Source of the DNA: Alphaproteobacteria bacterium
GTDB lineage: Bacteria; Pseudomonadota; Alphaproteobacteria; Thalassobaculales; Thalassobaculaceae
Assembly: GCA_013203465.1 (NCBI GenBank)
Contig: JABMNR010000080.1
Span: 1 to 39,136 of the forward strand
Direction of reading: 5' to 3'
DNA: 39,136 bases
Positions 16,354 to 23,632 of the stretch are shown here, in pieces. The position numbers and the translations under genes were made by a program. The notes below the pieces were generated by a model that saw nothing but the letters and a program-made list of their open reading frames with translations, had not been told where the DNA came from and made no database searches. The number at the start of each line of letters is the position of its first letter. Within the stretch, counting starts at the first letter, position 1.

Positions 16354-17532
16354 TCAGTCGCGCTCGACGCACAGGGCGACCCCCATGCCGCCGCCGATGC
16401 ACAGGGTCGCCAACCCCTTCTTGGCGTCGCGCTTCTGCATCTCGTGCAGCAGAGTGACCAGCACCCGGGCGCCGGACGCGCCGATCGGATGGCCGAGCGC
16501 TATGGCGCCGCCGTTGACGTTGACCTTGCTGGTGTCCCAGCCGAGACCCTTGTTGACGGCGCAGGCCTGGGCGGCGAACGCCTCGTTGGCTTCGACCAGA
16601 TCGAGATCGTCGGCCGACCAGCCGGCCTTTTTTAGCGCCAGCTTGCTGGCCGGGATCGGGCCGGTGCCCATGATCGCCGGATCGACCCCGGCGGTCGCCC
16701 AGGACACGATGCGGGCCAGCGGGGTAACCCCGCGCTTGGCCGCGTTCTCCGCCGACATCAGCACCGCCACCGCCGCGCCGTCGTTGATGCCCGAGGCGTT
16801 ACCGGCGGTCACCGTGCCGCCGTCGCGCAGGAAGGCCGGCCGCAGCTTGGCCAGGCTCTCGGCGGTAGTGTCGGGCTTCGGGTACTCGTCGGTGTCGACC
16901 ACGGTCTCGCCCCGGCGGGTCTTGATGGTGACCGGCGCGATCTCGTCGGTGAACCGGCCCGACGCCATGGCGGCACCCGCCTTCTGCTGGCTGCCGAGCG
17001 CGAACGCGTCCTGGTCCTCGCGGGTGATCTGATATTTCTCGGCCACGTTCTCGGCGGTGTTGCCCATGTGATAGCCGTTGAAGGCGTCCCACAGGCCGTC
17101 GCGGATCATGGTGTCGATCATCTGGAAGTCGCCCATGCGCTGGCCGGTGCGTAGGTGCTGGGCGTGCGGCGCCAGGCTCATGCTCTCCTGGCCGCCGCAG
17201 ACCATGACCTCGGCATCGCCGAGCTTGATCGCCTGATAGCCGAGTGCCACCGCCCGCAGGCCGGAGCCGCACAGCTGGTTGATGCCGTAGGCCGTGCGCT
17301 CGACCGGTATGCCGGCGCCGATCGCCGCTTGACGCGCCGGGTTCTGGCCGGCAGCGGCGGTGAGGATCTGACCCAACACCGCCTCATCCACTTCGCCGGG
17401 CTCGGTCTTGGCGCGCTCCAGCGCCGCGCGGATCGCCACCTCGCCGAGATAGCTGGCGGCCACGGTGCTCAAGCTGCCGTTAAAGGCGCCGACGGGGGTA
17501 CGGGCCGCGCCCGCGATCACCACTTCGGTCAT
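16354..17532 (-). CDS. phaA: Acetyl-CoA acetyltransferase (beta-ketothiolase)
   Basis: Condenses two acetyl-CoA to acetoacetyl-CoA for PHB synthesis. The 392-residue length is canonical. The acyl-accepting Cys is in [22 protein letters not shown] follows, and the catalytic His and second Cys are in [12 protein letters not shown] and [13 protein letters not shown]. The ATG at 17532 follows CTGGAGAG. The promoter region just upstream contains TATTAT and TGC-rich dyads suited to PhaR control. It is the first gene of phaA-phaB. Confidence 0.95.
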   Translation of the reverse strand: MTEVVIAGAARTPVGAFNGSLSTVAASYLGEVAIRAALERAKTEPGEVDEAVLGQILTAAAGQNPARQAAIGAGIPVERTAYGINQLCGSGLRAVALGYQAIKLGDAEVMVCGGQESMSLAPHAQHLRTGQRMGDFQMIDTMIRDGLWDAFNGYHMGNTAENVAEKYQITREDQDAFALGSQQKAGAAMASGRFTDEIAPVTIKTRRGETVVDTDEYPKPDTTAESLAKLRPAFLRDGGTVTAGNASGINDGAAVAVLMSAENAAKRGVTPLARIVSWATAGVDPAIMGTGPIPASKLALKKAGWSADDLDLVEANEAFAAQACAVNKGLGWDTSKVNVNGGAIALGHPIGASGARVLVTLLHEMQKRDAKKGLATLCIGGGMGVALCVERD

Positions 17533-17550
17533 GGGTTCTCTCCAGTTTTT

Positions 17551-17568
17551 GTGCAGTGCAGCATAATA
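17551..17568 (-). promoter_or_regulatory. phaA -10 element overlapping a TGCA-repeat operator candidate
   Basis: On the minus strand TATTAT (17568-17563) could be the phaA -10 hexamer. It is followed by GCTGCACTGCAC (17562-17551), which holds the odd palindrome TGCAcTGCA at the expected transcription start. A repressor bound here would block phaA. TGC-rich dyads are the reported kind of target for PhaR proteins, so PhaR is the obvious candidate. Confidence 0.45.
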
Positions 17569-17631
17569 GGCGTCGCGAATCGCCAAGGTTGTCCAATTCT
17601 GTCCAGTACCGCGCGGCGCCTGTTCACCTTC

Positions 17632-17640
17632 TGCACAGCA
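17632..17640. promoter_or_regulatory. Second TGC-N3-GCA dyad upstream of phaA
   Basis: TGCACAGCA has the form TGC-N3-GCA. It lies about 70 bases upstream of the likely phaA transcription start. Its spacing matches the GTTGC-AAA-GCAAC dyad before phaR, and resembles the CTGC-N3-GCAG site described for Paracoccus PhaR. Short and therefore only suggestive. Confidence 0.35.
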
Positions 17641-17678
17641 CAATAGTGATGCGCCCGACCTGCCACAACCGGAGTCCG

Positions 17679-17704
17679 AAGACGTTGATCTGAATCAGCG
17701 TCTT
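17679..17704 (-). terminator. Hairpin after the alpha-hydroxy-acid dehydrogenase gene
   Basis: Six bases past the stop codon the minus strand forms AAGACG ... CGTCTT with an inner GAT/ATC pair. There is no T-run after it, so it may be a weak terminator or a processing hairpin. Confidence 0.3.
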
Positions 17705-17709
17705 TCGAT

Positions 17710-18843
17710 TTAGTAGGTGTAGTCGTCGTCGCTCAGCAGCGGGTACTGGCTCCACACATGCGGCGGACCGACCGGCTCGGCCGGATGCAGGTGGTCGGGT
17801 TCAAGTTGGTCGAAGCTATTGACGCCGAGCAAGCCGAGGTCGATGCGGACTTCTTCCTCGAGAAGCTCCAGCACTCGGGCCACGCCTGCGGCACCCCCGG
17901 CGGCGAGGCCACAGCACAGCAGCCGGCCGATCCCGACCACATCCGCACCCAGCGCCCGCGCCTTGACGATGTCGCTGCCGCGGGTGACACCGCCGTCGAC
18001 GGCGACCGCCGCCCGTCCGGCCACCGCGTCCACCACCTCGGGCAGCACGTCGAGCGCACCCCGGCCGTGATCCAATTGGCGGCCGCCGTGGTTGGAGACG
18101 AAGATCATCTCGGCGCCGTGCTCGACCGCAAGGGCGGCGTCCTCGGCGGTGGCGATGCCCTTGAGGATCAGCGGGATGTCATAGCTCTTCTTGAACCGTT
18201 CGATATCGGCCCAGCTCAAGGCCTTCTGCCAGTCCATGCCCGGCACCTGACGCCACGGCTTGATAAAGCGGTTGGCGATGTCGCGTTCGCGCCGGCTGTA
18301 CCAGGCGCTGTCGACGGTCAGCGCGAAGGCGTCGAAGCCGGTGTCGATCGCCCGGCCGATCACGGCGTCCAACCAGGCGTCGTCGCCGCGTTTGTACAGG
18401 CAGAACACCTTGGTGCCGCCGATGGCGCCGACATCTTCCAGCGGCACGGTGCCGACCGAGGACAGGAACAGCGGCACGCCATAGGCGGCGGCGGCGCGCA
18501 TCGCCTGAAGCGGGCCGTCCTCGGCGAAACTTTCCAAGCTGCCGATCGGGCACAACACCAGCGGCAGCCGGCACGCGTGGCCGAGGAACGACCCGCTGGT
18601 GTCGACCTGCCGCATGTCGCGCAGCACCCGTGGCCGGAAGGCGATCGTGTCGAACGCCAACCGATTGCGCTTGGTTGTGGTCTCGCTCTCGGTGCCGCCC
18701 CGCATGTAGTCCCAGATGTTGCGATGCAGGGTGGCGCGCGCGTGCTTCACCACCTCGTGCAGCGTCTGAAAAGCATCGCGGGCCGCCGCCATGTCGGCGT
18801 CCGCAATGCCGGCGTCGTGCGATGGTGGGGTGGCGTCGTTCAT
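17710..18843 (-). CDS. FMN-dependent alpha-hydroxy-acid dehydrogenase/oxidase
   Basis: A 377-residue TIM-barrel flavoenzyme of the L-lactate dehydrogenase/glycolate oxidase family. Conserved parts are the N-terminal WDYMRGGTESETT, FRPRVLRDMRQVDTS, LCPIGSLESF, the active-site SNHGGRQLDHGRGAL with catalytic His and Arg, and VDGGVTRGSDIVKARALGAD for phosphate binding. The ATG at 18843 overlaps the PhaC-like stop (ATGA) and has AGGAGA upstream, so it is preferred over the ATG at 18861. It normally oxidises a 2-hydroxy acid to a 2-keto acid. Its tight coupling to the PHA synthase-like gene is unusual. The substrate is unknown. Confidence 0.88.
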   Translation of the reverse strand: MNDATPPSHDAGIADADMAAARDAFQTLHEVVKHARATLHRNIWDYMRGGTESETTTKRNRLAFDTIAFRPRVLRDMRQVDTSGSFLGHACRLPLVLCPIGSLESFAEDGPLQAMRAAAAYGVPLFLSSVGTVPLEDVGAIGGTKVFCLYKRGDDAWLDAVIGRAIDTGFDAFALTVDSAWYSRRERDIANRFIKPWRQVPGMDWQKALSWADIERFKKSYDIPLILKGIATAEDAALAVEHGAEMIFVSNHGGRQLDHGRGALDVLPEVVDAVAGRAAVAVDGGVTRGSDIVKARALGADVVGIGRLLCCGLAAGGAAGVARVLELLEEEVRIDLGLLGVNSFDQLEPDHLHPAEPVGPPHVWSQYPLLSDDDYTY

Positions 18844-20159
18844 GCGGGTTTCTCCTGCCAAGTCTCGTCCAACCAGTCGGCGAGCGTCGTCCAGGCGCGA
18901 CGCTTGGCGCCGGCGCTGACCGCCATGCCGATATGTCCCAGTGCCACGTCGGCCCGAACGGCGTTCGGCATCCGGTCGGCCAGCGCCCGGGCCGAGGCCG
19001 GCGGCACGATGCGGTCGCGGGCCGGGATCATCGCCAGGGTGGGGGTTGTCACCCGCTCCGGGGTCACCGGCCGGCCGGCGACGCGCCAGGTCCCGGCGGC
19101 GGGGGTGTTGCGGCCATACCAGTCGAACAGCGTCTCACGCGCCACCGGGGCGGCCAGGGGAACCCCGTCGTTCAACCAATCCTCCAGGGCCACGAACTCA
19201 AGAGCGTTATCGCTGTCCGGCGCCAGCTCGGCGAAGCTGAGAAATTTCCGGATCACCAGCATCGGATCGAGCGAGAAGAACAGGGTCTGGATCATGTCGG
19301 TCGGCAGCCAGCCGGTCGCGTCGATCGTGGCGGCGAGCCACGGCTCGACCATCGGCAAGGCAGCGGCGACCGGCGGCGCGTCGGCGGCGAAATCCCATGG
19401 AGTGGCCAACAGCGCCAAGGCGCCGGTATCGCGTGGCCGGCGCTCGGCCAGCGCCAACGCCAGCAAACCGCCCATGCAATAGCCCATCACCGCCGGTGCC
19501 CGACCGGTGATGGCCAGAACCGCTTCCAGCGCCGATTCCAACCGCCCGGCGATGTAGTCGGTCAGGGTGAACCGCCGCTCCGCCTCGCCGGGGAAGCCCC
19601 ACTCGACCAGGAAGGGACGGAACCCGCGTTCGACCAGCCAGCGCATCAGTGAGCGGTCGTTCGACAGATCCAGCACATAACCGCGGTTGACCAGCGACGG
19701 CACCACCAGGATCGGCCGGCCCTCGGTCCCGCCGTCGCGCAGCGGGCCGTAATCCAACAACCGGGTCGAGCCTTCTTTCCAGCAGACCGGCGGTTCATCC
19801 ACGACGCGGCGATAGGGATGGGCACGATAGGCCTCAATGCCGCCGAGAAAAGCGCCAAACCGGCGGCGTACCTCCTGGTCCAGCGCGGTATCGAACGCCG
19901 CTGGACTAGGGTTGTCGCTTGGTTTGCCGACGTTTGGTTGCTTCAGCGCCGCTTCCAGCGCGTCGAGTTGGTTTTTCAGGCTGGCCGCCGCCTCGCTTGA
20001 GCCGGGCTTCCAGGTCAGCGATCCGTTCCTCCAGGCGGCGGAGCTCGCGTAGGACGAGAGCCAGGTCGTCGCCGCCGTCGTCAGATACAACGGCAACGGG
20101 CGCGGCCCCGGCCGTTGGCCGTCCGTGTGTTCGCCTCGCGTCTGATCCCCGTCGCTCAT
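18840..20159 (-). CDS. PHA synthase (PhaC)-like alpha/beta hydrolase
   Basis: Predicted to polymerise (R)-3-hydroxyacyl-CoA, or to act in a related way. The core from about 19850 down has PILVVPSLVNRGYVLDL, RSLMRWLVERGFRPFLVEWG, the PHA-synthase lipase-like box GYCMGG with the nucleophilic Cys (codon 19478-19476), Asp in PARDRIVPP, and His in LGHIGMAV. The core is too short for class I PhaC and closer to class III or related alphaproteobacterial proteins. The start is a problem: no ATG, GTG or TTG lies in this frame between the PhaE-like stop (19906) and a GTG well inside the conserved N-terminal region. The listed ATG at 20159 therefore overlaps the PhaE-like gene by about 250 bases. A frameshift or fusion is discussed in the findings. 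Confidence 0.75.
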   Translation of the reverse strand: MSDGDQTRGEHTDGQRPGPRPLPLYLTTAATTWLSSYASSAAWRNGSLTWKPGSSEAAASLKNQLDALEAALKQPNVGKPSDNPSPAAFDTALDQEVRRRFGAFLGGIEAYRAHPYRRVVDEPPVCWKEGSTRLLDYGPLRDGGTEGRPILVVPSLVNRGYVLDLSNDRSLMRWLVERGFRPFLVEWGFPGEAERRFTLTDYIAGRLESALEAVLAITGRAPAVMGYCMGGLLALALAERRPRDTGALALLATPWDFAADAPPVAAALPMVEPWLAATIDATGWLPTDMIQTLFFSLDPMLVIRKFLSFAELAPDSDNALEFVALEDWLNDGVPLAAPVARETLFDWYGRNTPAAGTWRVAGRPVTPERVTTPTLAMIPARDRIVPPASARALADRMPNAVRADVALGHIGMAVSAGAKRRAWTTLADWLDETWQEKPA

Positions 20160-20409
20160 AGGTGCCATCATAAGCCGTTCGAGGGTCGGGTGCGTAGCCC
20201 GGTTGCAGGCCGTCCGGTGCCGGGGGGTGCTGTCCCGGGGCACCGACGCCGGGCGCGAATCCTGGCGGACGCATCGTTCCGGCCCACAACGCCGTCCATC
20301 GGCGGACGGCGTCGCCGAGTTCGGGGTCCGTGGCCATGGCCTGCACCTGATCCTGCCAGAGATCCAGGAACCGGCGCGCGATGTCGTGCGGGTCGGGTGG
20401 GGTCGACAT
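19906..20409 (-). CDS. PhaE-like small protein with C-terminal coiled coil
   Basis: A 167-residue protein. The N-terminal helix PHDIARRFLDLWQDQVQAMA, followed by a proline/glycine-rich linker (residues ~47-110), a coiled coil LALVLRELRRLEERIADLEA (116-135) and a basic tail (TKRRQTKRQP). This layout resembles PhaE, the non-catalytic subunit of class III PHA synthase, and its position directly before the PhaC-like gene supports that. It is shorter than classical PhaE and the match is by pattern only. The start ATG at 20409 is preferred to a start at 20451 on composition. It diverges from phaR. Confidence 0.6.
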   Translation of the reverse strand: MSTPPDPHDIARRFLDLWQDQVQAMATDPELGDAVRRWTALWAGTMRPPGFAPGVGAPGQHPPAPDGLQPGYAPDPRTAYDGTYERRGSDARRTHGRPTAGAAPVAVVSDDGGDDLALVLRELRRLEERIADLEARLKRGGGQPEKPTRRAGSGAEATKRRQTKRQP

Positions 20410-20533
20410 GATGGCCGAGTATGTCACGCGAACCGGGGTCGGCCAAGCCACCGAACACCCCGGTGAATGGCTATTCTATCGCGTCGCGGCATCGCCGAGA
20501 GCCGCTGAAATCCACGGCTTATCGATGATTGCC

Positions 20534-20546
20534 GTTGCAAAGCAAC
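20534..20546. promoter_or_regulatory. Dyad GTTGC-AAA-GCAAC, candidate PhaR operator
   Basis: A perfect 5-bp inverted repeat with a 3-base centre lies in the intergenic region between the PhaE-like gene and phaR. The TTGC-N3-GCAA form has the same spacing as the CTGC-N3-GCAG site described for Paracoccus PhaR. It sits 63-75 bases upstream of the phaR ATG, so autoregulation and control of the divergent synthase operon are plausible. Confidence 0.45.
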
Positions 20547-20572
20547 AAACGAACGCGCATCGTTATCCACAA

Positions 20573-20587
20573 TTGGTGCAGCACCAA
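20573..20587. promoter_or_regulatory. 15-bp perfect palindrome TTGGTGC-A-GCACCAA
   Basis: A perfect inverted repeat with a single central base, 22 bases before the phaR start codon. The core TGC-A-GCA resembles the other TGC dyads near the PHA genes. It could be a second operator half-site cluster or a regulator site of its own. Confidence 0.45.
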
Positions 20588-20608
20588 CGCGGAGCGATCG
20601 ACCTCGTT

Positions 20609-21271
20609 ATGGCGGAATCATCGAAAGAGGCCCGTGCCAAAAACGGACGGCCGGTGGGTGGAAAGATGGGCAAAACCGGCGCCGACGGCGTGGTCACCAT
20701 TAAAAAATACGCGAACCGTCGGCTCTACAACACGGCGACCAGCAGCTACGTCACCTTGGACCATCTCTGTCTGATGGTGAAGGACGGTGTGGATTTCGTG
20801 GTGTACGACGCCAAGACCGGCGACGACATCACCCGGGCGGTGCTGACGCAAATCATCGTCGAGGAGGAGGCCAAGGGGCAGAACTTGCTGCCGATCAGCT
20901 TCCTGCGACAGCTTATCGGCTTCTATGGCGACAACCTGCAGCTGGTGTTGCCGAAGTATCTTGAAAGCGCGATGGGCGCCTTCGCCGAGAACCAGGGGCG
21001 GATGCGCGGCTACATGCAGGGCACGTTCGGCAGCATGTATCCATTTAGCTCGTTCGAGGACATGACGAAGAACCATCTCGCCATGTTCGAGCAGGCCATG
21101 AAGCTGTTCCAGCCGGGCGAGGCCGGTGTCGGCACGCCCGATCACGGGACGGCGGCGACGCCGAAAGCCGAGAGCGATCCGACCACGGCAGCGGTGCGGA
21201 CCCTGCAGGAGCAGGTCGAGCGGCTTCAGGATCAACTCGACAAACTCGGCGATAAATCGGGCGGTACGTGA
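20609..21271 (+). CDS. phaR: Polyhydroxyalkanoate synthesis repressor PhaR
   Basis: A DNA- and PHB-binding repressor, 220 residues from this start. The DNA-binding domain is VTIKKYANRRLYNTATSSY, then VTLDHLCLMVKDGVDFVVYD. The PHB-binding repeats follow (LLPISFLRQLIGFYGDNLQ, LPKYLESAM, MTKNHLAMFEQAM), and the C-terminal coiled coil is TLQEQVERLQDQLDKL. When PHB accumulates, PhaR proteins leave DNA and bind granules, which derepresses target genes. The ATG at 20609 has no strong ribosome site. The ATG at 20666 (MGKTGADG) with GGTGG upstream is an alternative that keeps the whole conserved domain. Two dyads upstream suggest autoregulation. Confidence 0.92.
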   Translation: MAESSKEARAKNGRPVGGKMGKTGADGVVTIKKYANRRLYNTATSSYVTLDHLCLMVKDGVDFVVYDAKTGDDITRAVLTQIIVEEEAKGQNLLPISFLRQLIGFYGDNLQLVLPKYLESAMGAFAENQGRMRGYMQGTFGSMYPFSSFEDMTKNHLAMFEQAMKLFQPGEAGVGTPDHGTAATPKAESDPTTAAVRTLQEQVERLQDQLDKLGDKSGGT

Positions 21272-21302
21272 TCACCGGTGTTGTGGTTTCGCCGGCCGGC
21301 CG

Positions 21303-21330
21303 TTAACGATTTTACAAGCTACGCTATGCT
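21303..21330 (+). promoter_or_regulatory. Candidate sigma-70 promoter for the proline-rich gene
   Basis: TTAACG (21303-21308) and TATGCT (21325-21330) are separated by 16 bases, in a stretch clearly less GC-rich than its surroundings. It precedes AGGGAGG and the start codon of the next gene. Confidence 0.4.
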
Positions 21331-21364
21331 AGCCTAAGGCGATGTTAGGTCATCTTAGGGAGGC

Positions 21365-21931
21365 ATGATCGTCGTGCTGCCCCCCCTCACCGTGCCGGCT
21401 AACGTTCCAGGCCCGCTGTCGGCGGTTGCGGGCCGCGTGACGGGCCAGGGACAGCGGATACCCGCGGTTGAGCCTGGGCAGGATCCGCGCGCTCGGGCGG
21501 CGGATGCTACCGCCGATGATCGCCGCCGCGTCCCACCACCGCCTCGTGGCGAACCGACACCAGCCGAACGCGCCCTAAGGGGCGACCGGGCCGATGCCGC
21601 CGATCCACGGCTGTCTCGGCGAGATGGGGCGACGGGTCGGAGCAATCCGTTCCAAGGCTCGTCGGAAGCCTTTCGGCGACCGATTTTTACGCGCCCGCCA
21701 GGGGTCTTTGATGCGGCCGCCGACGCGAGCGACATCGGCCGGCGCCGCCCGCGCCCATCCAGCGCATTTCTGGCCCAGATCATTGGCCAGGACGTTGCCG
21801 GCCGGCTCGGGGCCGTCGGCCGCAATCCCGAGAACGCGACTCAGCTCTATCGCCGGACCGAGGCCGTCACCGAGCGGGAGCGGCAGCGCGCCGAAGGTGT
21901 CGTGCTTCCGCTGCCGTCTGATAGGGTTTGA
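21365..21931 (+). CDS. Hypothetical protein, proline/arginine-rich
   Basis: A 188-residue protein I do not recognise. The first ~110 residues are low-complexity, rich in Pro, Arg, Ala and Asp (e.g. DDRRRVPPPPRGEPTPAER). The C-terminal ~60 residues look folded or peptide-like: RPSSAFLAQIIGQDVAG, then NATQLYRRTEAV and a terminal VVLPLPSDRV. The ribosome site AGGGAGG is only one base from the ATG at 21365, so the in-frame GTG at 21374 may be the true start. A promoter-like sequence lies upstream. It ends 4 bases from the convergent DUF2333 gene. I see no signal peptide or membrane segment. Confidence 0.55.
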   Translation: MIVVLPPLTVPANVPGPLSAVAGRVTGQGQRIPAVEPGQDPRARAADATADDRRRVPPPPRGEPTPAERALRGDRADAADPRLSRRDGATGRSNPFQGSSEAFRRPIFTRPPGVFDAAADASDIGRRRPRPSSAFLAQIIGQDVAGRLGAVGRNPENATQLYRRTEAVTERERQRAEGVVLPLPSDRV

Positions 21932-21935
21932 TGAG

Positions 21936-22919
21936 CTATTTTTGCAGAATGTTGGAAATCTCGCGCAGTTGGGTCCGCGCGCGCAGCAGATAGAACCCCT
22001 GCACCGCCAGATGGCTCGGGAAATAGACGCCGTCCGGCGCGCCGTTCATCACCACGATCGGATCAAGCACCGCCGCTTGGCGGATCGAGTCCAGCATCTG
22101 GGTCCAGGCCGAGACCACCTGCTTGTCGCCGAGGACGGACCCGAAATCTTGGCCCAGCATGTCCAACAGGCGGTAGTAGGCATAGAGACGGCCCTTTGTC
22201 TGATAGAAGATGTCGTCGACCTCGGTGTCGAAAAACCCGGGGCTGGGCTCGGCCAGATGCTGATCGATGGTCGCCGAGGTCGATCCCAGATCGGCGGCGA
22301 TGCGGTCCAGGGTCCCGAGCAGATTGTCGGCCCGGCGTTCGAAGACCGCCTCTCCCGCCGCCAGCCGCTTGTTGTAGGACGCCAACGCGCGCGCCGCCGC
22401 GCGGTACTGTGATTCCGACGAGGCCGTCGGCATCAGCGACGTGGACAGATTGAAAATCCACACGTCCCCGGGATATTTCAGCAGGCCCGCCGCCGTGTCG
22501 AGATCGGCATCGACCTCGGAGGAGCCTCGGGTGCGGCCGATCTGGTCCGACATCTCGATGGCGAAGCGCGACAGAGCATAGACGATGCCCTGTTGGAAAT
22601 TCGGCGTGTTGTCGAGCACGGCCGAGGGAAAGAAGAACGGGTCGTTGGCGACCCAGAAGTAATCGTCGATTTCGCGCCGGATCAACGCCTCGGCGACCGC
22701 GACCGCCTTGCTCGCGCCGGCCGGCACCTCGGCGGCGGCGAAATCCGGATCGTCGTCGACCCGGTGCATCACCACCATGCCGACGGCGTAGTACAGCATT
22801 GTGGCGACCACCAAGGCGATCAACGAGACGCCGCTCCAACGCGCCACCCCTCGGCCCGGCAGCAACCGGCGGGGACCGGCGGAATACTCGTCGTCCCAAT
22901 CGATCGATGGTTTGGTCAT
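21936..22919 (-). CDS. DUF2333 family membrane protein
   Basis: A 327-residue protein with a cytosolic N-terminus, one membrane segment (VSLIALVVATMLYYAVGMVVM, about 30-50) and a large periplasmic helical domain. The conserved blocks ALIRREIDDYFWVANDPFFF, then LDNTPNFQQGIVYALSRFAIE and YRLLDMLGQDF, match DUF2333. The function is unknown; proteins of this family occur across alpha- and gammaproteobacteria. The ATG at 22919 is chosen because the protein then begins MTKPSIDWDDEY; an earlier ATG at 22946 adds nine residues. It diverges from the receiver-agmatine deiminase pair. Confidence 0.82.
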   Translation of the reverse strand: MTKPSIDWDDEYSAGPRRLLPGRGVARWSGVSLIALVVATMLYYAVGMVVMHRVDDDPDFAAAEVPAGASKAVAVAEALIRREIDDYFWVANDPFFFPSAVLDNTPNFQQGIVYALSRFAIEMSDQIGRTRGSSEVDADLDTAAGLLKYPGDVWIFNLSTSLMPTASSESQYRAAARALASYNKRLAAGEAVFERRADNLLGTLDRIAADLGSTSATIDQHLAEPSPGFFDTEVDDIFYQTKGRLYAYYRLLDMLGQDFGSVLGDKQVVSAWTQMLDSIRQAAVLDPIVVMNGAPDGVYFPSHLAVQGFYLLRARTQLREISNILQK

Positions 22920-23015
22920 GCGACTCTCCACAAGATATCCCGACACAAATAGGGATTCTCTGTTGTTCTGTCACCGTCGGCGACGGCAACTCACCGGTGA
23001 TGTTGCGCACACGAC

Positions 23016-23032
23016 CGATCGCGTCGCGATCG
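23016..23032. promoter_or_regulatory. 17-bp perfect palindrome upstream of the receiver gene
   Basis: CGATCGCGTCGCGATCG is a perfect inverted repeat around a central T in the 227-base divergent region between DUF2333 and the receiver gene. It might be an operator. CG-rich DNA yields such palindromes by chance more often, so this is tentative. Confidence 0.3.
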
Positions 23033-23146
23033 CGGATGACTTTCCGGGTTGGCGCGTTTCGCGTAGTTTCCTTGTGCATTCCCGTCGGGTTTGGCGACTA
23101 TTCTGACATTTCGACACCGGCTGTACTCGCAACCTACTTCGAGGCA

Positions 23147-23632
23147 ATGACACAGGCCGCGCCAAAGAAACTGACCCGGGTGATGGATGGGCTGTTCGCT
23201 CATTTCCACTATGAGGGTTTGCGTGTCCTGGTGATCGAGCCGGACGAAGACAGCCGGGCGGCCCTGGTGCGTGCCCTGGACGCCTTGGGTTTGCCGCTGC
23301 CGTCAGAGGCCGCGACGGCTGACGAGGCCTTGGCCATGGCGGCGGATTTCGAAACCGATTTGGTGATCTGCGACGCCGCTCTCGACCGGCCGAGTGGCGG
23401 CGATGATGGGCTGGAGTTGTTGCGCCGCATCCGCGATGATTCCACCGCCCTGGCGTGCAACGTGCCGGTCATCCTGCTGACCGGTGAGACCGGCGACTTC
23501 GGCGTGATGGAGGCCAAGCGCCTGGGTGTCGATGGATTTCTGGTCAAGCCGGTACCGGCGAAGCGGCTGCGGGCACGGCTGAACGCCATACTCATGCGCC
23601 GGTTTCCCGATCGGGTGGTCTGGAACACATGA
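23147..23632 (+). CDS. Stand-alone response-regulator receiver protein
   Basis: A CheY-like single receiver domain of 161 residues. The acidic pocket is IEPDEDS (D33, D35), the phosphorylation site is D76 in LVICDAALD, and the switch Thr112 (LLTGE) and Lys134 (FLVKP) are in place, so it should be phosphorylatable. No output domain follows. The ATG at 23147 has a GAGG only 2 bases away; a start at the ATG of MDGLF (codon 13) is also possible. Its stop overlaps the agmatine deiminase start (ATGA). No histidine kinase is nearby. Confidence 0.82.
   Translation: MTQAAPKKLTRVMDGLFAHFHYEGLRVLVIEPDEDSRAALVRALDALGLPLPSEAATADEALAMAADFETDLVICDAALDRPSGGDDGLELLRRIRDDSTALACNVPVILLTGETGDFGVMEAKRLGVDGFLVKPVPAKRLRARLNAILMRRFPDRVVWNT

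Noticed and set aside
17758-19482. 574-codon plus-strand frame opposite the FMN dehydrogenase and PhaC-like genes
   Set aside because: Covers two well-supported minus-strand genes. Composition is typical of a shadow frame and it has no recognisable domain.
18840-20243. Annotation of the PhaC-like gene as class I PhaC from a start at 20243
   Set aside because: The N-terminal part in this frame does not resemble class I PhaC and overlaps the more plausible PhaE-like frame.
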